A DNA stretch of 64,000 bases from Entoloma clypeatum (lineage: Eukaryota; Basidiomycota; Agaricomycetes; Agaricales; Entolomataceae), in assembly GCA_963565915.1 (NCBI GenBank), contig OY751493.1, forward strand, positions 3,658,001 to 3,722,000. Reading direction: 5' to 3'. Shown here piece after piece: positions 11,101 to 20,054 of this stretch. The position numbers and the translations under genes were made by a program. Within the stretch, counting starts at the first letter, position 1, and each line of letters begins with the position of its first letter. The notes below the pieces were generated by a model. That model had not been told where the DNA came from and did not search any database. It saw only the letters and a list, made by a program, of their open reading frames with translations.

Positions 11101-12693
11101 TACTGGCTCCATAGAGGGTGCATAGATGCAGATTCGCGAGCGTCCATCTTGCCGGATTCTAAGGACTGCATCCAACTAGTGGATCCAATGTAAGAGAAGC
11201 ATTTCACATAGAAGATGAAGTTACTGACAACAGGGCCTGCTTTTGGTAACCACGCAATGTCAACGTGAAAGTATCAGCTGGTTCCATGATTCCCATATCA
11301 CGATCATTATGTTGAGCCCTGAAAGAAAGCCTGAGTTCTTAGTTCAGAAGGGAGATGAGTATGTTTACCGCTTGTAGATTGTATCGATATCGTTTTTGGA
11401 GAGGTTTTCTGCATCATCCACTTCAATCTCTTCGTTATCACCGACAATTTCAGTCACTGTTTTTGACTTGTATTTGGCAAGGCGTTGGAGCGCTTCTTCC
11501 TGCACTTTTTGTTCGTCTTTGGGATTTCTGACGCTAGCACCGGTTTGCGGCTTCAGGCCAATGACATCAAATAGTCGCAAGAGTGCGTCTTTTCTTTCCC
11601 TCAAAGTTCTGGTTCATGAAATGCCGTTAAATCTCCTGTATCACGAGCTATGACGATGCTTACTTTTCATCTATTGTTTCTTGGCCCTCATCAAACATGA
11701 CGGTTGGAGTATCATTGGAATGAGAGATGGTGGGTGGCTTGAAGGCAGCAGCAAGGAGATAAACCTGCAAGGTAACAATGAGGGTGACACCTGTCGTCAG
11801 CTTCTCTGGGCAATCGGACATCGTTCCTCGAAACTCGACAATGCCTAATAAGGATTAGATGTTTGCCTTTGGAGATTATGACGGGACTCACCCAAGTCCA
11901 AGAGCTTGGATACCCACCACGAAACATCAGTGGGGAGACGTCCGAATTCTGGAATGCGTGATTGTACCTCATTGGTAGTGAGACATGACAAGGACCTACC
12001 AGTACCACGACTATTGAGCAGTCGCACGATAGTATCTTCTTTCTTCTTTTTATTGTTAGGTTTCGAGGGTTGGGGTTTCAGCATGGACGTCAAGGATATT
12101 TGTCTCTTGCCGTTTCCCTTTTTCTTTCCCTTGGTGGCAGCCGATTTGCTCGAGCCCGAATTTTCGTTTCCGTTCTGGTCATCGCGATAGATGCGAATAG
12201 GATCGTTACATTGGACATATCCTTTACCCGATACATTGCTCCATGCATTGGGGACGAAGACCTCGCCTAGATATACTGGTAAGAAGTCGTCTGGAGGAGG
12301 TGGCGAGAGGCGCCTCTTCTTCGCTGGAGGATCAGGTCTTGGCGTGGCTTCATGGTCCTGAGGAGGAGGATGGGAGACAGCTCTCATGGGAACGTCATCT
12401 AATTTCTGGGCAGTTGTTCCGCCAATATCGAAGGGAAGGACGATGCTGTCTTCTTCATCCGGTATGTAAATCTTCCTTTTCAAAGGCTTAGGAGAGTCTG
12501 GTATTAGTGCAGATGGAGGCTCATCATCGCTGCCAGGCAGGAAGAGGTCTGTTGGAGGAGAAGAACCTCGAGTGGAGGTGGTGGCGGAAGGGGACTGTGG
12601 AGGCTCCATGGGGACATCCCCTTCTTCGTCGTCAGAGCCAGCAAAGAAAAGGCCGCTGGGGGCCTCCTCGAGAGCTTGGTCGGCGCCAGTCAT
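8129..12693 (-). CDS. RAD5: Rad5-type SNF2 helicase with HIRAN and RING domains
   Basis: Nuclear ATPase and ubiquitin E3 ligase for error-free post-replication repair (PCNA polyubiquitination and fork remodelling in known family members). About 24 exons and roughly 1,100 aa. In order: an acidic N-terminus from ATG 12693; a HIRAN-like region around EVFVPNAW; the SNF2 ATPase with Walker A region at 10690-10910 and Walker B DEAH at about 10215; a RING finger with CPICMD (about 9280) and, after an intron, CLHQCCKDC; and a helicase C domain with VVFSQFTSFLDLIE, AGGVGLN and DRVHRIGQEKAVYV. The end, ENLKIMFG, is typical of Rad5. The Walker A motif DEMGMGKT is recovered only if 5-nt and 3-nt microexons are included. 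The last intron (8275-8324) appears to be GC..AG. Divergent from CCT7, with 146 bp between starts. Confidence 0.93.
10771..10773 (-). other. RAD5: Predicted 3-nt microexon of RAD5 (AAA)
   Basis: Flanked on the coding strand by TCTAG before and GTGGGT after. With the 5-nt microexon at 10841-10845 it completes the codons for Asp-Glu-Met in the Walker A region. The neighbouring introns would be 67 nt (10774-10840) and 60 nt (10711-10770), normal for this window. Predicted, not observed. Confidence 0.6.
10841..10845 (-). other. RAD5: Predicted 5-nt microexon of RAD5 (CGATG)
   Basis: Flanked on the coding strand by ATATCCAG before and GTAATTC after. The upstream intron would span 10846-10904 (59 nt) with donor GTATGT. 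It joins GC at the end of the previous exon (Gly-Gly-Ile-Leu-Ala) to give Ala-Asp and the first base of Glu. Confidence 0.65.
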
Positions 12694-12839
12694 GATTGAA
12701 GCAGCGAACGGACGCGTTTTGTCGGTGGGACGCTCACTGTAATTTGACGCGTCAAACGCGTGGAACAAACAGACACAAATTTGAGAAATAAAGTTGTAGC
12801 CTGAGCTTGATCTTGATCCTGCTCGTCCGAAAATCCAAA
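12694..12839. promoter_or_regulatory. Probable bidirectional promoter, RAD5 and CCT7
   Basis: This 146-bp gap lies between the divergent ATGs at 12693 (minus) and 12840 (plus). It holds two ACGCGTY-type motifs around 12711 and 12748-12760, reminiscent of MluI cell-cycle-box (ACGCGT) sites known upstream of fungal replication and repair genes. The regulatory role is inference. Confidence 0.4.
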
Positions 12840-14774
12840 ATGCAGCGCGGCCTACCCATGGTACGTGTACAACTTTCATCGATTTCCTGTGTCTTGATGT
12901 TCGACTTGCACAGCAACCAACCGTTGTCCTCCTCAAGGAGGGCACAGACACTTCACAGGGCACCCCCCAACTGCTCTCCAACATCTCTGCATGCCTTGCC
13001 ATCGCACAGACCCTTTCCAGCACTCTCGGGCCACGAGGAATGGATAAACTGATTGTTAATGATCGGGGCGAGGCACAGATCACAAACGATGGCGCGACAA
13101 TCTTGAAGCTACTCGATATTGTCCATCCCGCTGCGCGGACACTTGTAGACATCGCGCGTGCGCAAGATGCGGAGGTTGGAGATGGAACAACTAGCGTGGT
13201 GCTGCTTGCTGCTCAGCTCTTGAAGGAGATCCGAGGATACATCGAGGAGGGCGTCAGCCCACATATCATCATGAAGGGTTTCAGGAAGGCATCTCAATTG
13301 GTACGCGTGTCATCATATTCTACCCCACTATCTTTCTTACATTAATCCATTAGGCACTTGACTATATCAAAGAACTTCAAGTAACGATAGATAAAACAGA
13401 TCCAGAGTAGGTTTTTCGCATTACGTTCCACAAATCGAGCTAACAGATTCCCAGACGTTTCCGATCTCTCCTGCTAAAGTGCGCCTCCACCTCAATGTCG
13501 TCAAAACTCATCCACTCGGAGAAACCTTTCTTTTCCAACATGGTCGTCGATGCCGTTTTGAGCCTCGACCAAGAAGATCTAGATGAGTCTCTTATCGGGG
13601 TGAAGAAGGTCGCTGGCGGAGGAATGCAAGATTCGCTACTTATCAAAGGTGTCGCCTTCAAAAAGACCTTTACTTACGCTGGCGCCGAACAACAGCCAAA
13701 AAATTTCGAAGACCCTTTAATTCTCTGCCTCAACGTAGAGCTTGAGCTGAAAGCTGAGAAAGACAACGCTGAAGTCCGAGTGGAACACGTTTCTGACTAC
13801 CAAGCCATCGTCGATGCCGAATGGGAGATTATCTACCGCAAGCTGGAAGCCATCGAGAAGACGGGCGCCAAGGTCGTTCTGAGTAAGCTCCCGATCGGGG
13901 ATCTAGCGACGCAATGGTTTGCCGACCGCGACATCTTCTGCGCTGGTCGTGTTGCTGCAGCGGATCTTCGCAGGGTAGTTCAAGCCGTCGGTGGCGCTAT
14001 TCAGTCCACTTGCTCCGATATTACCAGAGAACACCTCGGAACATGTGGCTCTTTCGAGGAGAGACAAATCGGTGGTGAACGTTACAATCTCTTCCAGGAT
14101 TGCTCAAAGGCCAAGACATGTACCTTGGTTTTACGGGGTGGCGCAGAACAGTTTATCGAAGAAGTCGAGAGGAGTTTGCATGATGCCATCATGGTTGTGA
14201 AGCGGGCTGTCAGGAACGGCGAAATAGTAGCTGGCGGAGGAGCTATCGAGGTGAGGCGATTGCCAATACTTGCTGTCAGGAATGCTCGATCTTATGGTCC
14301 ATTAGATGGAGCTATCAGCACGCATTCGAAAACATGCTCTCTCCATCCCCGGCAAACTACAATTGATCATGACTTCATTTGCCAAGGCCCTTGAGATTAT
14401 CCCTCGTCAGATCTGTGACAATGCTGGCCTCGATTCGACTGATATCCTGAACAAACTCCGAATGAAGCACGCTAATGGAGAACCATGGTACGGAGTCGAC
14501 GTCGATGGCGCAACTGGTGTCCGCAACAACCTGGATGCTTTCGTGTGGGAACCGAGTCTCGTCAAAACCAATGCAATCAGTAGCGCCGCTGAGGCTGCTT
14601 GCTTGATCTTGAGTGTTGACGAGACGGTAAGGAACCCTCAGAGCGAAGCGGTATGTCATTTCCACCGGAGTGTTTTGCCTGTATTTGACCCTTTCCGTTC
14701 AGCAAAATCCCGGGCCAAAGGCACCTCCTGGGACAGCGCAACGTGCATTGAGAGGGCGAGGCAGAGCACGGTAA
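12840..14774 (+). CDS. CCT7: T-complex chaperonin subunit eta (CCT7)
   Basis: Subunit of the cytosolic CCT/TRiC ring that folds actin, tubulin and other proteins. Six exons fit in phase: 12840-12860, 12914-13300, 13354-13406, 13455-14250, 14306-14650 and 14703-14774, giving 557 aa, the usual family length. Visible group II chaperonin motifs are [34 protein letters not shown] and the C-terminal GGGAIEMELS. The eta type is suggested by the N-terminus [15 protein letters not shown] and by the [17 protein letters not shown] segment. The first exon encodes only seven residues. The Gly/Arg-rich tail follows the last intron. No defects seen. Confidence 0.95.
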
Positions 14775-15158
14775 CTTCAAGAAGTCGACGGGGAATACTT
14801 TCGCGCTATCTTTGTCCAAAAAATCATAAACCTTCATGAAAGAATGTATACATCGTCGCCCGAGAATCACATTCGCAACGTCGAACCACAACACAACAAC
14901 ACAAGGTTTGCTGGCTATTGCTTGAATTGTTACAGGACGTGAAGTAGATCGTTCATTGTCAACTCCTTATTCGATGGTGTCTACTCAAGTTCTGTACAAG
15001 TACTGACTCAAATCGCGATTGATGTACGCGACATCTTTTGCTCCCTTTCCACCTTGCTTTCGCGGACAGTAAGTAGGATATTCTCACTATCGCCTATATT
15101 GAGATTATATCGTCCCACATCTCTATCACAAGCAGTTCAATTGAAGAGCAGAACAGTC
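14775..15158. other. Intergenic region between convergent genes
   Basis: This 384-bp stretch holds the 3' ends of CCT7 and the mitochondrial ribosomal protein gene. No coding signal or RNA gene was seen. Confidence 0.5.
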
Positions 15159-16641
15159 TCACAAGGCAGAGCCAGTCTTCTCGCCAGCTTTCTTCGCGGT
15201 TTTGACTCTGGCTCGCCGGCGGGCGACAGCTATACGCCGAAGGCGTTCGTTAACATCGACGAACTTGCCTCCAACGTCGAGGAATTCCAATGTCGGTCGG
15301 CCCTCTTTAGTCACTTGCTGTATCGTCTTCTTCGGCTTCATGATCGACCGCGTATTGGGGATACGAGGCATAAGGTTTGGACCAGATTTCTTTTCCTCGA
15401 TTAGATTACTGAACCGCCTGGCAGTTTGTTTCGCATTCTCCAAGGATGTTGGAGTGACGGGTTCCTGTTTGATACAAATTATCGAGGGAGATCCAAAAAA
15501 TGATAGGGATAATACTCACTCGGCCCTCGATAGGTACAGATTCCCAATAGGAGCGTTGATAACGTTGACGAGCGGCATCTCGGTTTTCGTCCTGTTCGAG
15601 CATGTCTGCTTGAAAGGCATCATGCCGGTCGGCTTGCGAGCTCTGAGGAACACCCAAAATTCTTTCCATCCCTATGCGAAAACCTGTCTGTAACGTTGTG
15701 CCCTGTTCATATCGTATGGTCAGCAGCATGTCATAACACACAAGGGCGATAACTATTTGGAAAGCTCAGATGGGGTTGTAATCGGGTAGAACCAGATTCT
15801 GAGTGATGTAAGGCACTGCAGATGTCTTTCAAGTCGCGAATGAAAATATAGATATCATCATGGCCGTTTGAAATATGACGGGCGGGATGTGGAGAAAAAC
15901 TCTTACTTTCTGGATGCAAGAGATGAGATTGGTTGTCAGTAGGCGGCGAATGATTCACTAGCATGAAAGTACCTGGGAAGAAGGGTATTAGCCATTGCAT
16001 TCAATCGAAGAAGGGGATATTGTTCAGAATGTTAGGAAAATATATATAACCATCGAGTATGTCTTCAAGACTAATCGGTTTTGAATCATCGTGAAGTTGC
16101 AAACGAGGGCACGCATGCAAGGAAGGCAAAGAAGATTATACTAACCTCCAGCCACGACCACTCCAGGCCTTTCAGTCGAAGTATTGCATCAACACGCTTC
16201 AGACTGAGGCCATATTTCTCTGACAAGGCCCGGAGGTTGTTTTTTCGTGGATTTTGCATGAATTTGTCCCATATTCTCTGCCGGAGAGCGTCAGATACTG
16301 GAGGCGGAGGCAAAAATGAGTCGTTCATAGGAAAGGGCTAAGAAAAGACAAACAAATCGAGTTCGGTCATGAGGGGAAGAAGGAGACGGAGACGAGCTCA
16401 CTCTTTCAGGATGAAGCCAGTTGTTTGGCCGTTGGGCCGTCTCGTACTGAGAACCAATTTTCTCCATAAACTCCTTGTAAGTGGTCATGCCACTTTCATC
16501 ATCTTGTGATGATTCCCGCTGTGCGGATCCCGAAGCACCTGCTTCACGCTGCGCTCTCAAAGACGTGGAAAACGCGCGAGGAGCTGAGGGACGCAAGGAT
16601 GACTGCAAAAATCGTGAAGTAACACGGAGAGAAGACAACAT
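15159..16641 (-). CDS. MRPS35: Mitochondrial small-ribosomal-subunit protein, Bot1/Mrps35 family
   Basis: Likely component of the mitoribosome small subunit (family that includes S. pombe Bot1 and yeast Mrps35). Exons 16402-16641, 16146-16337, 15520-15702 and 15159-15464 join in phase 0, giving about 306 aa. The N-terminus MLSSLRVTSRFLQSSLRPSA is Ser/Arg-rich without acids, a plausible mitochondrial presequence. Family landmarks: PPVSDALRQRIWDKFM, the block YGLSLKRVDAILRLKGLE, and LQTGFRIGMERILGV. The C-terminus is basic. The intron between exons 2 and 3 is 443 nt, far longer than any other found here, yet direct joining restores the expected family sequence. Starts 100 bp from the divergent methyltransferase gene. 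Confidence 0.85.
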
Positions 16642-16741
16642 GGGCAAGTTGATTGACGAGAAAAACTTGGAAGCATTTTGCAGATCATCACGTGTTTCTA
16701 CTTTATGGCAGGCCGCTGAGAGCCGATTCTCGTTGACGTCG
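16642..16741. promoter_or_regulatory. Short divergent promoter region
   Basis: One hundred base pairs separate the start codons at 16641 (minus) and 16742 (plus). No motif was identified; a shared promoter is inferred from position. Confidence 0.35.
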
Positions 16742-18129
16742 ATGGTGGTGGTCGAGCAAGAGCTGTTCAACGTCCTTCGCGCCTTTGCCTCCCTTCTACC
16801 ACCTTGCGAGCTATCATTCCCGACTCATCTCCCAGCCTCATCCATCCAGGCCTTCTTTCTTGACTCTCTTCTCCTCAATCCTCACTTTCGACGCTATCCC
16901 CCCTCTAAGAACTTTCAAAAGTCTTTCTGGAAGTGGGCAATCAGCCATTTGGAGGACGCTCCGCCTGATGAGGCACGTACCATCAAACGATCTAGTTGTC
17001 AGCCAGAGGGATAAGCTGCAGTTCAGGACTTTGATGAGATAGATCCACGCATCTATGAACATTACCTTTCCTTGTTACGTGCGTCAGGACCGGGACTCTC
17101 TGTTCATGTGCCTTGTCCTCCAGGTTTAGAACAACAGGGACCTCCCATCCCATCATACGTGACACATTTCTGGAAACCATGCATAAGGCTACATGCACCA
17201 TCTAACTTGGTGGATCTTTCACATTTCGAAACTATCACGCTCCTTGAATCGCGCACAACGATCGAAAGTGGAACGACTGGCCTTCGAACTTGGCTTGCCA
17301 GTTTCATCTTGTCGCAATATCTCATGGATCACCCAGGTGCCTTATCTGTTTCTTTTGAGCCTCCTTTGTGGCGCAACCGACGTTCGATAAATAAACAGAC
17401 CTGATTAAAGACAAATCAGTCCTGGAGTTGGGCTCGGGCATCGGTTTTCTCGGCATCATCGTCACCCGTTTACACCAGCTTTATTCCTCTGATGCTTCTT
17501 TGTCGGCTCTGTGGATGACGGATGTCAACGAGGATGTGATTATGAGATGTCGAGATAATGTCCAAATGCCCTGCAGTAAGGCTTTCCGCCATTATATCTC
17601 CATTGCTCCTTAGGCAACTTCTTCCTAAGACCTGTCTTCTCAAAGTTCCGATATTACCTATCGTTTTCTGGATTGGTCCGACTCACTGAATCAAACAAAG
17701 GCTGTAGCCTTGAGAGACTTTCTTCAGAAGGAAATAAATGCAGACTTGATCTTGGGTGCCGACCTTGTGAGCCACATGATACATATAACTTTGATTTGTT
17801 TTCAATTCTCTTGCAGATCTTTGATCCAACGTTGTTACCAGCATTAGCTGGTGTCCTTGAACTGGCACTCCAACCTGGCCGAACTGGGGTACGAAAAGCT
17901 GCGCTTATCGCAGCAACAATCAGGAATGAGGAGACTTTCACCCGATTTCTACAATGCCTAAAGGGTCTTCCGTGTTCTCTCCTGAATCTTTCGTCGTTGC
18001 TGAAGTATCGACATAGCACGGCAACTTTCTGTCCAAGAATTGGACATCCAAATCCACGAGACAATTTTCATGCAAAATATAGACGACCATGCCAGCCAAA
18101 ATGTCAAGATCCTTGAAATTACACTGTAA
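16742..18129 (+). CDS. EFM3: FAM86-type eEF2-lysine methyltransferase (EFM3/EEF2KMT-like)
   Basis: Probable cytosolic SAM-dependent enzyme that methylates a lysine of elongation factor 2 in the known family. Exons 16742-16976, 17022-17336, 17399-17575, 17630-17766, 17817-17971 and 18006-18129 give about 380 aa. The N-terminal helical part resembles FAM86. The methyltransferase domain begins at TTGLRTWLASFIL, with SAM motif I as VLELGSGIGFLG, the acidic motif II region TDVNEDV, and ADLIFDPT matching the family's post-II motif. One junction is suspicious: the only way I could keep frame near 17972-18005 is a 34-nt intron, shorter than any other here, so a sequence indel or true frameshift is possible. 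Family assignment is otherwise good. Confidence 0.82.
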
Positions 18130-18245
18130 TGTCAGCCCGTCTAGTGATGTGAGTCCAAATCAATCCTTACGATGATTCGTAGATAAATCTACAGTAAGTA
18201 AACTGCAAGCCAATCACGGAAGGGAACGGCGTATGGAGTAGAGTA

Positions 18246-19568
18246 TTAACTGTTGAGCTTGATGGTGCCACAAACTCGGCAACTCCAATGTTCATGAGGC
18301 ATCCCGGTGGCTCTACACGCTACGCATGTCCATCCCGAACCTGTATCCTGTGGTCTTCCCCCAAAACATGCATCACATTGCAGGCTATGTGGCTCGTTGA
18401 TGAGTGTACATGCCGGGCAGGACCATCCAGATGAGGCATTGACCAGGGTCTCGGGTTTGTCGACAAGGATGTTCCGTGTGGGGGCTGGAGGATTTGGCTG
18501 TCTCGAGGATGGACCCGCTGTAGTTTTTCCGCCTGTTGCCTTTGGTGGGGCCTTCTGATTTGACTTTGGGACAGTCCCTCTCGATGGTCCGAGTACAGGT
18601 CTCTTCTGGTCAATCACTATATCGTCTGGATCCGAGTCATCCAATGTAAGATCAATGACTTTGTTCTCGACGCTGTCTTTCGCGGCTTTGGCAGCCTCAA
18701 GATCAGCCAGCTCTCCCGAAGCGCAGGCCATATTATCGCGGGCCCGTCTCTCAGCAGCCTGGTCGAAAAGAAGTACGAAGCTAAAAAGACCGCAGATAAA
18801 CTGATCATGCCGACACTTACTTGAGCCGCAAGCTCTCGGGGACTCAGTCCCTTAGTATTGATCCTACCTCCGAGACGATTGCCACCACCACTGTTACCAA
18901 GCACGCGTGAAGCCTGTCTCCGCTTTTCGGCTGCTTCAAGGGCTTTCAAGCGGGCCTGATGCGGTGGAAGGTTATGAGATACACCGCTCCCAACCCGCTG
19001 GCCTTCAGAGAAGAATCCTTCGCCTGCATAACCTGATCGTTGAAGCGCATCATACTCGTCCTGGAGCTCAGACAGAAACTTATAGAACTTCTCGTCGTGA
19101 GGGCCGTGTACGTTGTGGGTAAGCTATATTGGAACAAGGTATAACTCATGTCAAAGATTGAACGATTTTGGCAAACTGGCCTCGTGAAGCATGGTCTGGA
19201 CAACGTCCTCTTCCTCGTAGAATGTAGCTGGCGAATGAGCGAGACGCAGACGGATGCATATCTTCTGCCCATGATTGATATCTTTCGTATGACAATCACA
19301 AAATAAGCCCCGGCGATTTCAGACGGGCTGGTACATACTGAGGCCTGGTGGCAAATGTAGATGTCAGCTATCACAGCTGATGCTTGGCGCACTTACCGAG
19401 TAAACTCGGGTTGTTCGGAAAGAACTCGGCTAGAACAGGCAAAGTCCAGCTGTGCTTCCTCATGATTGGTTTTACCAAAGATGCGATCCGTTGCAAGATA
19501 TGAAGAGCACGATCGCCGTTTGGTTTATCTTTGAGATAGGTGAATGACTGGACGAAAGATTTTGACAT
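18246..19568 (-). CDS. WSS1: Wss1-like WLM-domain metalloprotease
   Basis: DNA-dependent protease for DNA-protein crosslink repair in the known Wss1/SPRTN group. Exons 19397-19568, 19339-19344 (6 nt), 19181-19281, 18821-19123 and 18246-18758 join in phase to 364 aa. The WLM domain shows GLNINHGQKICIRLRL and then the zinc-protease motif HELTHNVHGPHD, with candidate zinc ligands H, H and H. The C-terminal part has VIDLTLDD, a strong SUMO-interacting motif, and two RanBP2-type zinc fingers (WSCPACTL... and WTCVACR...). The intron inside HELTH starts with GC (19124-19180). Yeast Wss1 also carries SUMO-interacting motifs, but two RanBP2 fingers are typical of plant and fungal WLM proteins. Start ATG chosen at 19568; an upstream exon cannot be excluded. 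Confidence 0.9.
19339..19344 (-). other. WSS1: Predicted 6-nt microexon of the WSS1-like gene
   Basis: Coding-strand sequence GCCTCA is flanked by CCACCAG before and GTATGTACC after, with introns of 52 nt (19345-19396) and 57 nt (19282-19338). It encodes the Gly-Leu-Asn junction of the conserved LLGLNINHGQ motif. Skipping it would remove two residues of that motif without shifting frame. Confidence 0.7.
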
Positions 19569-20054
19569 CGTGCAGCACGTTATCGTTGTATTGGTGGTGG
19601 GTATCAAGTGGAAGAACGGTCTTTAGTAGTACTTACCCATCATCGACGCGCAATCCTACACGTGACTCGATGAAATTGGACGCGTCGCGCCAGTCATCAA
19701 ACAATAAAGTCCCAGAGAAGGAGCAAAAGGACTTGTTCGTCCTTCAAATTATCATTGAATGTTAAGCTGTGGTGAAGTACAATTACAAAACAGGGCTAGC
19801 TCTAATAGCAACCGATGGAGAATAATGTTGAAAACAGTAAACCAACACAAAGGGAGGGATAAATAACGATAACAATCCGTAGTGATCTTGGCACGAGAAA
19901 CACAACAATCCGAAATATATGAAGTATACAGGAATCTACACAGGGCGAGATGAAAATGCAAAGAATGACAGGTTTGAGAGGGGAAGAGCAGAGCAGTCCG
20001 CTTAGTGGTACATACAATCAAGGGCGTGCCGACTGATTCAGCAATATAGGCTTG
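19569..20054. other. Intergenic region, about 0.5 kb
   Basis: Lies upstream of the WSS1-like gene and downstream of the methyltransferase-like gene, both on the minus strand. No convincing coding exon was found, although an unresolved 5' exon of the WSS1-like gene could fall near 19620-19700. Confidence 0.4.

Noticed and set aside
11845..13152. 435-codon minus-strand frame that extends upstream of the RAD5 start into CCT7
   Set aside because: Only the part from ATG 12693 encodes the RAD5 N-terminus; the upstream portion is antisense to CCT7 exons 1-2 and has no Rad5-like sequence.
15731..16000. Minus-strand frame inside the long intron of the mitochondrial ribosomal protein gene, considered as an extra exon
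   Set aside because: Including it would interrupt the conserved junction between KGLE and LQTGF, which is perfect when the whole 443 nt is removed.
16953..16976. Alternative GC donor in exon 1 of the eEF2 methyltransferase gene
   Set aside because: A normal GT donor at 16977 with acceptor at 17021 keeps frame and gives the expected EIDPRIYEHY segment, so a GC donor is not needed there.
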